A stretch of 64,000 nt of DNA, taken from the NCBI RefSeq assembly GCF_001613325.1, contig NZ_BDCD01000005.1, positions 124,001 to 188,000 on the forward strand, read 5' to 3'. The notes under the pieces are model-generated. The model worked only from the letters and a program-made list of their open reading frames with translations. It searched no databases and had not been told where the DNA came from. Made by a program: the position numbers and the translations under genes. Each line of letters begins with the position of its first letter. Position 1 is the first letter of the stretch. Of this stretch, positions 10,335-18,607 are shown one piece after another. Source of the stretch: Nocardia yamanashiensis NBRC 100130. GTDB taxonomy: Bacteria > Actinomycetota > Actinomycetes > Mycobacteriales > Mycobacteriaceae.

Positions 10335-11195
10335 GTGGAGCGGGTGGAGATCACATACGAAAGCACCCGGCGGGAAATCCGCACCGACCACGGCATCCTG
10401 CGCTACCACGAAGCCGGCGACGGACCCCCGCTCATCCTGCTGCACGGCTCCGGCATCGGCGTCACCGGCTGGCGCAACTACCGCGGCAACCTCGGCGTCC
10501 TTGCCGAGCACTTCCACTGCTACGCACTCGAATTCCCCGGCTTCGGCGTCAGCGACCCCGTCCCCGGACACCCGGTCCTGACCGCCGTCGACTCCGTCAT
10601 CTGGTTCATGGACGCCCTGGGCCTGCAATCGGCCGCCCTCATCGGCAATTCCATGGGCGGCGTCGTCGCGGTCAATGTCGCCGTCAAACACCCCGACCGG
10701 GTGGAGAAGATCATCTCCATCGGCGGGGTCGGCACCGGACTGTTCGGCCCCACCCCCAGCGAAGGCACCCGGCTGCTGCAGCAGTTCGCCGACGCCCCCA
10801 GCCGAGACGGGCTGCTGCGCTGGCTCGAATGCATGGTCTACGACCCGAAGATGCTCACCGACGACCTCATCGAGGAACGCTGGAAAACCGCCGAGCATCC
10901 CGAATCGCATGCCGCGCTCAAAGCCATGTACGGGTCGGAAGCCTTTGCCATCCAACAGCAATTCCTCACCAACTCCCACACCCCGCCCTACTGGGCGCTG
11001 CTGCATCAGGTCAAATGCCCGACCCTGCTGGCCTGGGGCGCCGACGACCGGCAATGCCCCCTCGACATGGCCCTGGTACCGCTGCGCGTCATCCCCGACG
11101 CGGAACTGCACGTGTTCCCCAAATGCGGGCACTGGGTCATGTACGAAGCCAAGCAGGCCTTCGAACGGGTGAGCCTCGAGTTCCTACAACGCTGA
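10335..11195 (+). CDS. Alpha/beta hydrolase, HsaD-like
   Basis: Serine hydrolase of 286 residues resembling meta-cleavage-product hydrolases: HGSGIGVTGWRNY near the N-terminus (oxyanion region), nucleophile elbow GNSMGG, Asp in LAWGADDRQCPLDMALV, and His in PKCGHWVMYE. HsaD of the cholesterol ring-degradation pathway has the same order of motifs, including the second Asp-Gly/Met-Ala-Leu segment. GTG 10335 is chosen because the upstream part overlaps the divergent gene; GTG 10344 is possible. The KstR-type box directly upstream agrees with a steroid or lipid role, but no other catabolic gene is adjacent. Confidence 0.85.
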   Translation: MERVEITYESTRREIRTDHGILRYHEAGDGPPLILLHGSGIGVTGWRNYRGNLGVLAEHFHCYALEFPGFGVSDPVPGHPVLTAVDSVIWFMDALGLQSAALIGNSMGGVVAVNVAVKHPDRVEKIISIGGVGTGLFGPTPSEGTRLLQQFADAPSRDGLLRWLECMVYDPKMLTDDLIEERWKTAEHPESHAALKAMYGSEAFAIQQQFLTNSHTPPYWALLHQVKCPTLLAWGADDRQCPLDMALVPLRVIPDAELHVFPKCGHWVMYEAKQAFERVSLEFLQR

Positions 11196-11202
11196 AACCA
11201 TC

Positions 11203-11226
11203 CGGGGCGGTGACAGCACCGCCCCG
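11203..11226. terminator. Hairpin between convergent genes
   Basis: Stem CGGGGCGGTG / CACCGCCCCG with a 4-base loop, directly after the hydrolase stop and before the stop of the next convergent gene. Confidence 0.75.
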
Positions 11227-11234
11227 CAAGCGCC

Positions 11235-11981
11235 TCAGCGGCGGGCGAACACGGCCTCGTGACAGGCGGTCAGCAGCGCCACCAGCTCCTGGCCCTCCGC
11301 CTCGTCCAGCACCGCGAACACCGGCAGGCTCAGCTCGTCGGTGAGCGCCTCGGCCTGCATCCAGCGGCCCTTCAACTCGGGGGTGATATCCTCGAACGGT
11401 TCCGCCCAGCCGTAACTGCGCGCCTGATCCGGACCCGACGCCAGCGGCGAACCCGCGATCAGCACCGCCTGCAACGGCGTCAGACCGCTCGCGCGCACCG
11501 CCATCAGATGCAGACCGCCGCGCAGCTCCCGCAACGCCTGAATCAGGTGCAAAATCCGCGCCGGGGCGTCCTGCGCCCGCGGCAGCGCCCGCCAGCCCGC
11601 GAACAACGGCACCCCCGCCGGATCCGCCGCCGACACCACCTTCTCCAGGAGCTCGGCCAGCCGCTCGGCCGGTGCGAAACCGGCCAGCTTGCGACGCCCG
11701 AAATCCTGGCAGGCCCGCAGATAGCCCTCCGCGCCCTTGGCCGCCGAAGTCGCCGCCGTCGCCTCCCAGGCCGCGCGCACCGGACCGGCCGGGAAGAAAC
11801 CGAACGCCGCCACCACGATCTCGGCGGGCACCTCACCCAGCGCGCCCGCGCGGCCGCGGGTGTAGGCGGGCAGGAAGCCGGGCACCCCCACCTCCGCGGC
11901 GAAGGCCTTGGCTTCGCGGGAGAACATGAATCCCCCACCGACCTGCTGGATCTGATCCTTCACGGCGGACGCTACCGACAT
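11235..11981 (-). CDS. SCO6745/SalK-family protein
   Basis: Cytoplasmic, mostly alpha-helical and alanine-rich protein of 248 residues. It resembles the actinobacterial SCO6745 (SalK-like) family: N-terminal about 60 residues with an AAFGFFPAGPVRAAW segment and a C-terminal helix pair near SYGWAEPFEDIT. No catalytic motif is clear and function is unknown. Upstream are the divergent small frame at 12146 and the membrane hydrolase gene. Confidence 0.6.
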   Translation of the reverse strand: MSVASAVKDQIQQVGGGFMFSREAKAFAAEVGVPGFLPAYTRGRAGALGEVPAEIVVAAFGFFPAGPVRAAWEATAATSAAKGAEGYLRACQDFGRRKLAGFAPAERLAELLEKVVSAADPAGVPLFAGWRALPRAQDAPARILHLIQALRELRGGLHLMAVRASGLTPLQAVLIAGSPLASGPDQARSYGWAEPFEDITPELKGRWMQAEALTDELSLPVFAVLDEAEGQELVALLTACHEAVFARR

Positions 11982-12145
11982 GTCCGTTCCTCTCTGAGCG
12001 GAAAAGCGTATTCGGCTCCGACACTATTTCACCAGAATTCGGACGGCGTACAGGGGCCGCCGAAACCGACCCTTCGGGACCAAACGAACTCCGCCACAGC
12101 CACTTTCGAATGTCGTACCCTCGAAAGCAACGAGAGGTGAGCACC

Positions 12146-12277
12146 ATGACCGGCCGACCAGCACCACACACCGGCGCCCCCGCACGCGCGAACCCCGTTG
12201 CCGCCGAACGTTCCTCACCTCACACCCGGACCTCCCGGCCCCAACCGTTAATTCAGCTAACGTTCACGCGGTGCTAG
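12146..12277 (+). CDS. Possible 43-residue upstream peptide
   Basis: A small frame preceded by GAGAGG 9 bp before the ATG. It encodes a Pro/Arg/Thr-rich peptide with no known domain. Its stop codon lies inside the first codons of the next gene (GTGCTAG), so translation could be coupled. It may be a leader peptide or merely open by chance in GC-rich DNA. Confidence 0.3.
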   Translation: MTGRPAPHTGAPARANPVAAERSSPHTRTSRPQPLIQLTFTRC

Positions 12278-12981
12278 GACATTCACACGCGACCAGCGGC
12301 GCCCTCGCCTGGTCGGCAGCAGCCGCGGCGCTCCCGCTCACCGTATTGACATACCCCGCAATGCAATCCGGCGCCATCGGCGGCGTCGACCTCGTCATGG
12401 GCACCTTCCTCACCGCCGGCGCCGCCCTGCTCCCCGACGCCGACCACCCCAACGGCACCATCTCCCACGTCCTGGGACCCGTCTCGCACGCCGCCTGCAA
12501 AGCCATATCGATGATCTCCGGCGGACACCGCCACGGCACCCACAGCTTCCTGTTCGTCGCCCTCGTCACCTACGGCACCTGGGCCGGCGAACACTGGATC
12601 GGCCGCAACTTCACCCTCGCCCTCGTCTTCTTCCTGCTCGCCCTCGCCATCCGCGCCCTCAACCTCGCACCCACCGGCGACAGCATCAAAGCCTGGGGCA
12701 CCGTCGTCATCCTCGCCGCCTGCGGCACCTTCGCCATCGACCACTGGATCAGCGACAAACCCGCCTGGCTGCCCTTCTCCGTCGGCCTCGGCGCCCTCGC
12801 CCACCTCATCGGCGACTGCCTCACCGACCGCGGCTGCCGGCTGCTCTGGCCCCTCAAGATCCGCACCCGGCTACCCCTCATCGACCGCACCGGCAACAAG
12901 ATGGAAACCCTTGTCGTCGTACCGCTCTTCGCCCTCGGCACCCTCGCCCTGCTCTGGTACACCATCACCCACCAGCCCTGA
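12271..12981 (+). CDS. YdjM-like membrane-bound metal-dependent hydrolase
   Basis: Integral membrane protein of 236 residues with the histidine/aspartate pattern of the YdjM (DUF457) family: HSHATSG at the N-terminus, LLPDADHPNGTISH near residue 50, and GGHRHGTHS near residue 90. About five hydrophobic segments follow. In Escherichia coli the homologue is SOS-controlled; no LexA box was recognised here. Substrate unknown. Start is GTG 12271, inside the end of a small upstream frame. Confidence 0.8.
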   Translation: MLGHSHATSGALAWSAAAAALPLTVLTYPAMQSGAIGGVDLVMGTFLTAGAALLPDADHPNGTISHVLGPVSHAACKAISMISGGHRHGTHSFLFVALVTYGTWAGEHWIGRNFTLALVFFLLALAIRALNLAPTGDSIKAWGTVVILAACGTFAIDHWISDKPAWLPFSVGLGALAHLIGDCLTDRGCRLLWPLKIRTRLPLIDRTGNKMETLVVVPLFALGTLALLWYTITHQP

Positions 12982-12992
12982 ACGACGGGAAA

Positions 12993-13009
12993 CGGGGGCC
13001 ATGCCCCCG
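12993..13009. terminator. Short GC hairpin after the membrane hydrolase
   Basis: Stem CGGGGGC / GCCCCCG with a 3-base loop, in the 71-bp gap before the phosphoribosyltransferase gene. No T-tract follows, so it may be a weak terminator or only an attenuating hairpin. Confidence 0.45.
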
Positions 13010-13052
13010 AACCCCCGAAACGGCACCGCGAGAGCACCGTAAGATCGCCGGA

Positions 13053-13547
13053 ATGAGCGATCGCGAGGAACTCAGCTGGGAACTATTCGGTGACGCGAGC
13101 CGCGAGCTCGCCCAGACCATCGCAGACGACGGATTCGAACCCGACCTCATCCTCTCGATCGCCCGCGGCGGCCTCTTCGTCGCCGGATCCCTCGGCTACG
13201 CCCTCGACGTCAAAAACCTCCACGTCATGAACGTCGAGTTCTACACCGGCGTCAACCAGCGCCTCGACCTGCCGGTCATGCTGCCGCCGGTCCCCAGCAA
13301 AGTCGACCTCACCGGCGCCACCGTCCTGGTCGCCGACGACGTCGCCGACACCGGCAAAACCCTCAAACTCGTACGCGACTTCTGCGCCGACCACGTCGCC
13401 GAAGTCCGCTGCGCGGTCATCTACCAGAAACCGCACTCCGAAGTCGACTGCGAATACGTCTGGAAACGCACCGACCGCTGGATCAACTTCCCCTGGTCCG
13501 TACTGCCCCCGGTCGCCAAGCACGAAGTCCGCGTCCTCGACGCCTGA
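13053..13547 (+). CDS. Purine-type phosphoribosyltransferase
   Basis: Type I phosphoribosyltransferase of 164 residues. The PRPP-binding loop is VLVADDVADTGKTLKLV (residues about 90-106), and the N-terminal LILSIARGGLFVAG matches the PPi-binding loop. Length and pattern suit hypoxanthine/xanthine/guanine salvage enzymes or close uncharacterised relatives; the C-terminal hood with WKRTDRWINFPW suggests a purine substrate. It probably acts alone in the cytoplasm. Confidence 0.85.
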   Translation: MSDREELSWELFGDASRELAQTIADDGFEPDLILSIARGGLFVAGSLGYALDVKNLHVMNVEFYTGVNQRLDLPVMLPPVPSKVDLTGATVLVADDVADTGKTLKLVRDFCADHVAEVRCAVIYQKPHSEVDCEYVWKRTDRWINFPWSVLPPVAKHEVRVLDA

Positions 13548-13561
13548 ACGACGAAAACACA

Positions 13562-13592
13562 ACGCGCCGGGTTCGATTCGAACCCGGCGCGT
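13562..13592. terminator. Perfect 15-bp inverted repeat terminator
   Basis: Arms of 15 bp (13562-13576 and 13578-13592) around a single central base, between the convergent phosphoribosyltransferase and cyclophilin genes. It can stop transcription from both sides. Confidence 0.85.
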
Positions 13593-13616
13593 ACTCGTTC
13601 GCTACGAAACGACCGA

Positions 13617-14108
13617 TCAGACCAGCTCGGCCGACAGGATCGTGATCGGCTCGGTCGGCACGTCACCGTGACCCGCCTTGTTGCCGGTCCGCACACCCTC
13701 GATCTGATCCACCACATCGGTGCCCTCGACAACCTTGCCGAACACCGCGTAACCCCAGCCGTCCTGGCCCGGGTAGTTCAGGAAATCGTTCTTGCTGGTG
13801 TTGATGAAGAACTGCGCGCTCGCCGAATGCGGATCCGACGTACGGGCCATCGCCACCGTGTACTTGTCGTTCTTCAGGCCGTTGTTCGCCTCGTTGGTCA
13901 CCTTGTTCGGAGCCGGCTTCTGCGCCATATCCGCAGTCATGCCGCCGCCCTGAACCATGAAGCCCCGGATCACGCGATGGAACACCGTGTCCGCGTAGTG
14001 GCCCGCCTTGACGTAGTCGACGAAATTCGCGACGGTCTTGGGCGCCTTGGCCTCATCGAGTTCCAGGGTGATATCCCCGGCGGAGGTCTTCAGGAGCACT
14101 TTGGTCAT
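13617..14108 (-). CDS. Cyclophilin-type peptidyl-prolyl isomerase
   Basis: Cytoplasmic cyclophilin of 163 residues that speeds Xaa-Pro isomerization during folding. The active-site core is FHRVIRGFMVQGG, followed by ASAQFFINTSKNDFLN and GYAVFGKVVEGTDVVD. No signal peptide or lipobox precedes it when started at ATG 14108, which is the natural start (MTKVLLKTSAGDITLEL). It lies divergent from the P450 gene. Confidence 0.93.
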   Translation of the reverse strand: MTKVLLKTSAGDITLELDEAKAPKTVANFVDYVKAGHYADTVFHRVIRGFMVQGGGMTADMAQKPAPNKVTNEANNGLKNDKYTVAMARTSDPHSASAQFFINTSKNDFLNYPGQDGWGYAVFGKVVEGTDVVDQIEGVRTGNKAGHGDVPTEPITILSAELV

Positions 14109-14287
14109 GCGCCCCATCGTATGGGAGACCCGGAACGGATAACCGCGCGGCACCGCAAGACCACGATACGAACCACGCAAATGATTGCGGCACAACCACA
14201 CTGGGCACCCCAAGGCTTGTTCGCCGAAACCAGAGACACACCGGGCAGGGGGCCGACCGGTCTGTACGTCCGGGCGAGGAGACAACC

Positions 14288-15556
14288 ATGACCACAACCG
14301 AACCCACCGGCGCCTACCTCCAGCTCTTCGAACAAGGCACCAGACCCGACCCCTACCCCCTCTACGAACAACTCCGCGACCACGGACCCCTCCGCCTCCC
14401 CGGCGCACCCATCGTCCTCATCGCCCGCCACACCGACTGCCACACCCTCCTGCGCGACCCCCGCTCCCGCGTCGAAATGTCCATGCCGAAACTGCGCTTC
14501 GGCTTCCTCGCCGCCACGGGCAACACACCCGACCCCGGCGGCACCCCCGCCCGCATGCTCGCCCCACGCAGCAACCCGTCCTTCCTCTTCCTCGACCCAC
14601 CCGACCACACCCGGCTGCGCCGCCTCGTCCAGAAAGCCTTCACACCCCGCGTCATCGCCCGGCTCGAACCACGCATCACCGCCTTCACCGACCAGGTCTA
14701 CGACCGGCTCGCCGGCAGCGACCGCTTCGACCTCGTCGAAACCCTCGCCTACCCGCTGCCCATCACCGTCATCTGCGAACTCCTCGGCATCCCCCTCGAC
14801 GACGAACCCCAACTCCGGCGACTCTCCGCCCAACTCGCCCGCCTCCTCGACCCCGCCGCACCCAACCACCCCGGCTTCGGCAACGACCTCGCCGAAATGA
14901 TCAGCGCACGCGAAGAACTCGACGACTACTTCGACCGGCTCGCCGCCGCACGCCGCGGCGAACCCGGACCCGACCTGCTCTCCCAGCTCATCGCCGCCGA
15001 GGACGCCGGCGACAAACTCACCCACGAAGAACTCATCTCCACCTGCGGGCTACTGCTCATCGCCGGACACGAAACGACCGTCAACCTCATCTCCAATACC
15101 GTGCTGGCACTGCTGCGCCGGCCCGAACTCATGGACGCGCTGCGCGCCGATCCCGCGCTCGCCGGAGCCGTGGTCGAGGAGACCCTGCGGTACGACCCGC
15201 CCGTACAGCTGGTGCCGCGCATCGCCGGCGAGGACATGCGCATCGGCGGAACCGATATCGCCGCGGGCGAAGTCGTCATCGCACTGCTCGCGGCCGCCAA
15301 TCGCGACCCCGACGTATTCCCCGAACCCGCGAACTTCGAACTGGAGCGCGAGAATCGGCACCTGTCCTTCGGACTCGGCACGCACTTCTGCCTCGGAGCG
15401 CCGCTCGCCCGGCTCGAAACCCGCATCGCCATCGCACGATTCGCGCAACGGGTGCGCGGAGCAAGGCTGATCAGCGATCCCCCCGTGTACCGGCCGCACG
15501 TCAACCTGCGCGGACCCGCTTCGCTGCCAATCGAATTCGACACGATCACGGCGTAA
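14288..15556 (+). CDS. Cytochrome P450
   Basis: Soluble bacterial P450 of 422 residues with all signatures: I-helix oxygen-binding AGHETT, K-helix ExxR in EETLRYDPP, and the haem-cysteine loop FGLGTHFCLGAPLARLE. ATG 14288 follows GAGGAG at a proper distance. Bacterial enzymes with this loop need a separate ferredoxin and reductase; neither is adjacent. It is a stand-alone gene, so the substrate (fatty acid, steroid or xenobiotic) cannot be inferred. Confidence 0.95.
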   Translation: MTTTEPTGAYLQLFEQGTRPDPYPLYEQLRDHGPLRLPGAPIVLIARHTDCHTLLRDPRSRVEMSMPKLRFGFLAATGNTPDPGGTPARMLAPRSNPSFLFLDPPDHTRLRRLVQKAFTPRVIARLEPRITAFTDQVYDRLAGSDRFDLVETLAYPLPITVICELLGIPLDDEPQLRRLSAQLARLLDPAAPNHPGFGNDLAEMISAREELDDYFDRLAAARRGEPGPDLLSQLIAAEDAGDKLTHEELISTCGLLLIAGHETTVNLISNTVLALLRRPELMDALRADPALAGAVVEETLRYDPPVQLVPRIAGEDMRIGGTDIAAGEVVIALLAAANRDPDVFPEPANFELERENRHLSFGLGTHFCLGAPLARLETRIAIARFAQRVRGARLISDPPVYRPHVNLRGPASLPIEFDTITA

Positions 15557-15663
15557 GCGACCGTGCGAGGGTCAGCCCTCTCCTATTAGAAGCTCTTTAG
15601 TCGATTCGGTTGAATCGGAACGTTGATCGAGTGGTGAGGCGAGTGTCTTTGAGATGGAGGAAA

Positions 15664-15682
15664 ACATGCGTAGATGCGCATA
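15664..15682. repeat. 19-bp direct repeat, copy 1
   Basis: The sequence ACATGCGTAGATGCGCATA occurs here and, identical, at 16240-16258. It contains imperfect arms ATGCG/CGCAT, as in ArsR-type operators. The copy lies 47 bp beyond the stop of the VOC gene and is preceded by ATGGAGG. Confidence 0.7.
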
Positions 15683-15729
15683 GTGTCATCTCCTAATCAG
15701 AGATCCGTCCAGCCCAGGCCGGCCACAGC

Positions 15730-16116
15730 TCACGCTTCATACAGCTCGAGCGGCAGATCATCCGGATCCGAGAAGAACGCGAAGCGCTTGCCGGTGTACT
15801 CGTCCACCCGCACCTCCTCCACCCGCACGCCATGACCAGCCAATTCCGCCAGGGCCTCCCCCACATTCGGCACCAGAAACGCCAGATGCCGCAGGCCGGC
15901 GGCCTCCGGGCGAGAGAGCCGCGGCGGCGGCTCCGGGAACGAGAACAGCTCCAGCTGCCCACCGTCCGGCAGCGCCAGATCGAGTTTGTACGAGCGCCTT
16001 TCGGCCCGATAATGCTCGGCCAGCACCTTCAGCCCGAGCACCTCGGTGTAGAACGCCTTCGACTTCTCGTAGTCCGAGGCGATGATCGCGACGTGATGGA
16101 TCCGCTGCAGCTCCAC
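15730..16116 (-). CDS. VOC/glyoxalase-family protein (YaeR-like)
   Basis: Single-domain vicinal oxygen chelate protein of 128 residues. Metal-ligand positions appear as RIHHVAIIASDYEKS (His), LELFSF (Glu), LRHLAFLV (His) and PLELYEA (Glu). The pattern and length match the YaeR/GloA2 branch of glyoxalase I-like enzymes. Substrate uncertain. The gene is bracketed by the two 19-bp direct repeats at 15664 and 16240. Confidence 0.85.
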   Translation of the reverse strand: MELQRIHHVAIIASDYEKSKAFYTEVLGLKVLAEHYRAERRSYKLDLALPDGGQLELFSFPEPPPRLSRPEAAGLRHLAFLVPNVGEALAELAGHGVRVEEVRVDEYTGKRFAFFSDPDDLPLELYEA

Positions 16117-16239
16117 CCGGCAAACGCTAGACCACCCCTCCGACAGAAATCAGCCGGCGCGGCGGAGGCCTCCCCTCCCCCAGGCTGTTCTTTAGGTCAG
16201 TTCGCCTATTTCTGGCGCCACCCCGACTAACTGAGCCAC

Positions 16240-16258
16240 ACATGCGTAGATGCGCATA
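16240..16258. repeat. 19-bp direct repeat, copy 2
   Basis: Identical to 15664-15682. It lies 123 bp before the VOC start (on the gene's strand) and beyond the stop of the fructosamine kinase gene, in an AT-rich patch. As the copy nearer a start codon it is the better operator candidate. Confidence 0.7.
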
Positions 16259-16317
16259 TTTCCATTAAAGTATGTAATAGATGGAGATTGACCTGCCACG
16301 ACGCAGCTCCGGTACGG

Positions 16318-17169
16318 CTAGATCGCGAGGGCGGCGGCCGCGGCGGCGAGCAACATCCCGCGATACATCCCGCCGAAAAGGACGACGTGCACCAGCAGCG
16401 GATGCAGCTGGTGCAATGGAATGCGTTGCCGCCAGCCGGAACTCAGCGGCGCGGCCTCGACGTACGCGGCGAAGACGCGCTCGAGCTGGGGCGATCCGAA
16501 CAGGGCGAGCATGGCCAGGTCGGTTTCCCGGTGCCCGCCGTGGGCGGCCGGATCGATCAGCCGCACTCCCCCACCGGTCCAGAGCACATTCCCCGACCAC
16601 AGATCGCCGTGAATGCGGCTCGGCGGTTCCGGTGGCCCGGCCAGGTCCGCGATCCGGTTCATGACCTGTTCGACGAGCCGGACCCCGTCACGGCCGAGAT
16701 GTGGTGCGGCGGCGGGCAGGTAGGGCGCGAGGCGGCGTTCCGCGTACCAGCTCCCCCATTCGCCGGCGCTCGGTGAATTGTCCAGGGGCAGTTCGGCGAT
16801 ATAGCCGGGCCAGGGCGCGCCGTAGCCGGGCGGACTCGCGGCGTGGAGCTGGGCCAGGGCGCGGCCGAAGGCTTCGGCGGCATCGGCGGAGGCGGGTTCG
16901 GTTGTCAGCCAGGGCAGTACGAGCACGTGATCGTCGGCGGCCAGGACGTGCGGGACGAGCCGGGCGTCGCCCGCGTCCAGCCAGCGCAGTCCGGCGGCTT
17001 CGGCTTCGAGGACGCGGGGGTCGCCGTCCTGGTCGAGGGCTTTGACGAAGAGGTCTGTCCCGCGCGCGGTTTCGGCGCGGTGCAGGGTCCATTCGTGGTT
17101 GTGCCCGATGGTGTCGAGCCGGGTGATGGTGTCGCCGAGCAGCCCGCCCAGGTGCGCGGTGAGGTCCAT
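16318..17169 (-). CDS. Fructosamine kinase-family protein
   Basis: Aminoglycoside phosphotransferase-fold kinase of 283 residues. The ATP-binding Lys is in LFVKAL; the catalytic loop is RIHGDLWSGNVLW and the metal-binding DPAAHGGHRETDLAML follows. The order fits bacterial fructosamine-3-kinase-like enzymes, which phosphorylate glycated amines or protein-bound ketosamines so that they decompose. It sits 46 bp downstream of an XRE-type regulator on the same strand and may be co-transcribed with it. Confidence 0.9.
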   Translation of the reverse strand: MDLTAHLGGLLGDTITRLDTIGHNHEWTLHRAETARGTDLFVKALDQDGDPRVLEAEAAGLRWLDAGDARLVPHVLAADDHVLVLPWLTTEPASADAAEAFGRALAQLHAASPPGYGAPWPGYIAELPLDNSPSAGEWGSWYAERRLAPYLPAAAPHLGRDGVRLVEQVMNRIADLAGPPEPPSRIHGDLWSGNVLWTGGGVRLIDPAAHGGHRETDLAMLALFGSPQLERVFAAYVEAAPLSSGWRQRIPLHQLHPLLVHVVLFGGMYRGMLLAAAAAALAI

Positions 17170-17215
17170 GACGACCCATTCTGGCCGATGCCGACCGGTC
17201 GCGTCGCTGACTCGG

Positions 17216-18007
17216 CTATTCGGCCGGGAGGGCGATCCGTTCGCGCAGGAACGCGCCGGTGACGGCGTCGGCCGGGAAGAAGGCTTCGATGGCGAGTTCG
17301 GCGACGGTGACGTTCATGGGGGTGCCGAAGACCGTGGTGACGCTGATGAACGCGAGTTCCTGCCCTTCGAGCCGCAGTCGCAGCGGGACGACGGCCTGGT
17401 CGGGTTCGGGCAGTCCGGGTGCGTCCTCGCCGCCGGGGTAGGCGCGGAGTTCCTCGAGCAGGGCGATGAGTTCGGGTGCCCCGCTGACGTCGATCTGCCG
17501 TTGTAGTCGTTCGAAGAGGTGCCCGCGCCATTCGGGGAGATTGATGATGGCGGGTGCGAGCCCGTCCGGGTGCAGGCTCAGGCGCAGGGCGTTGACGGGC
17601 TGGGCGAGCAGTCGCGGGTCGACGCCGGCGAGGAAGAGCCCGATGCCGGCGTTCGCGTCGACCATGTTCCAGCCGGCGTCGACGGCGAGGGCGGGGTGTG
17701 GTTCGTGGCCGGTGAGGATTTGGCGGATGGCGCTGCGTACGGGTGCCATGGCGGGGGTGTCCAGGTCGGGTTCGGTGTAGACGGGTGCGTAGCCGGCGGC
17801 GAGGAGCATGCGGTTGCGTTCGCGGAGGGGGATGTCGAGTTCGTCGGACAGGTGCAGGATCATCTGGCGGCTCGGGACGGCGCGGCCGGTTTCGATGAAA
17901 CTGAGGTGCCGCGTGGAGGTTTCGGCTCGGCCGGCCAGTTCGAGCTGGCTGAGCCGCCGGGTGGTGCGCCAGTGTCGCAGTAGATCCCCGGCCGTCTGTG
18001 TACGCAT
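17216..18007 (-). CDS. XRE-family regulator with MmyB-like ligand domain
   Basis: Transcription factor of 263 residues: N-terminal helix-turn-helix ([21 protein letters not shown], residues about 17-40) followed by a PAS-like MmyB-type ligand-binding domain with the typical [13 protein letters not shown] and [13 protein letters not shown] segments. Such proteins regulate single metabolic genes in actinobacteria, often oxidoreductases; fatty-acid binding is known for one member. It likely controls the downstream kinase or the divergent msrBA unit. Confidence 0.9.
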   Translation of the reverse strand: MRTQTAGDLLRHWRTTRRLSQLELAGRAETSTRHLSFIETGRAVPSRQMILHLSDELDIPLRERNRMLLAAGYAPVYTEPDLDTPAMAPVRSAIRQILTGHEPHPALAVDAGWNMVDANAGIGLFLAGVDPRLLAQPVNALRLSLHPDGLAPAIINLPEWRGHLFERLQRQIDVSGAPELIALLEELRAYPGGEDAPGLPEPDQAVVPLRLRLEGQELAFISVTTVFGTPMNVTVAELAIEAFFPADAVTGAFLRERIALPAE

Positions 18008-18095
18008 GGTCCGATCCTACGAACGGGGTGCGGGGTGATCCATTACCTGCCGGGTAATCGCGATGGTGACGAAAGTCTGACGTGGGTGGGTGCGG

Positions 18096-18122
18096 GGAAC
18101 GGATCGCGGCGGGCCTCGCGTT
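18096..18122 (+). promoter_or_regulatory. Candidate SigR/SigH-type promoter of msrBA
   Basis: GGAAC (18096-18100) is followed after 19 bases by GTT (18120-18122), about 30 bp before the msrB start. This fits the thiol-stress ECF sigma consensus of Streptomyces SigR and mycobacterial SigH. Methionine sulfoxide reductases are known members of these regulons. Confidence 0.55.
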
Positions 18123-18151
18123 GTATCGGTGTGCCACCACGAGGAGGTCCA

Positions 18152-18607
18152 ATGGCCAAGGAGTACATCAAGAACCCCGCCGCGGTCGACGCGCTGTCGC
18201 CGGAGCAGTATCGGGTGACGCAGGAGAACGGTACGGAGCGGGCGTTCACGGGCGAGTACTGGGACAATCACGAGCCGGGTATCTATGTCGATGTGGTGTC
18301 CGGTGAGCCGTTGTTCGCGTCGGTCGACAAGTTCGACAGCGGGACGGGCTGGCCGAGTTTCACGCGTCCGGTGGAGTCGGCGAATGTGGTCGAGAAGCGG
18401 GATCTGTCGCATCTGATGATTCGTACCGAGGTGCGGTCGGCGCACGGTGACAGTCATCTCGGGCATGTGTTCACCGATGGTCCGCGGGCCGAGGGCGGGC
18501 TGCGCTACTGCATCAATTCGGCCGCGCTGCGTTTCGTTCCGCTCGATAGATTCGATGCGGAAGGCTATTCCGAGTACAAGGCTCTTTTCACGAAGGAGGA
18601 AGCGTGA
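18152..18607 (+). CDS. msrB: Peptide methionine (R)-S-oxide reductase MsrB
   Basis: Reduces the R-form of methionine sulfoxide in proteins. From ATG 18152 it has 151 residues; an AGGAGG-like site lies just before. The catalytic cysteine is in [14 protein letters not shown], and GTGWPSF and GHVF are conserved. The usual CxxC zinc pairs are absent ([10 protein letters not shown] where CTACG-type sequences occur in zinc forms), so it is of the metal-free type. The stop overlaps the msrA start by 4 bp. Confidence 0.95.
   Translation: MAKEYIKNPAAVDALSPEQYRVTQENGTERAFTGEYWDNHEPGIYVDVVSGEPLFASVDKFDSGTGWPSFTRPVESANVVEKRDLSHLMIRTEVRSAHGDSHLGHVFTDGPRAEGGLRYCINSAALRFVPLDRFDAEGYSEYKALFTKEEA

Noticed and set aside
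13562..13592. GGTTCGATTC inside the hairpin looks like a tRNA T-arm
   Set aside because: No acceptor, D or anticodon arms are present; the element is a perfect 15-bp inverted repeat between convergent genes, so a terminator.
15654..15683. Short frame starting ATGGAGGAAAAC and ending in MRRCA as a cysteine leader peptide
   Set aside because: Only eight or nine codons, no ORF follows on that strand in a suitable position; the shared 19-bp repeat explains it better.
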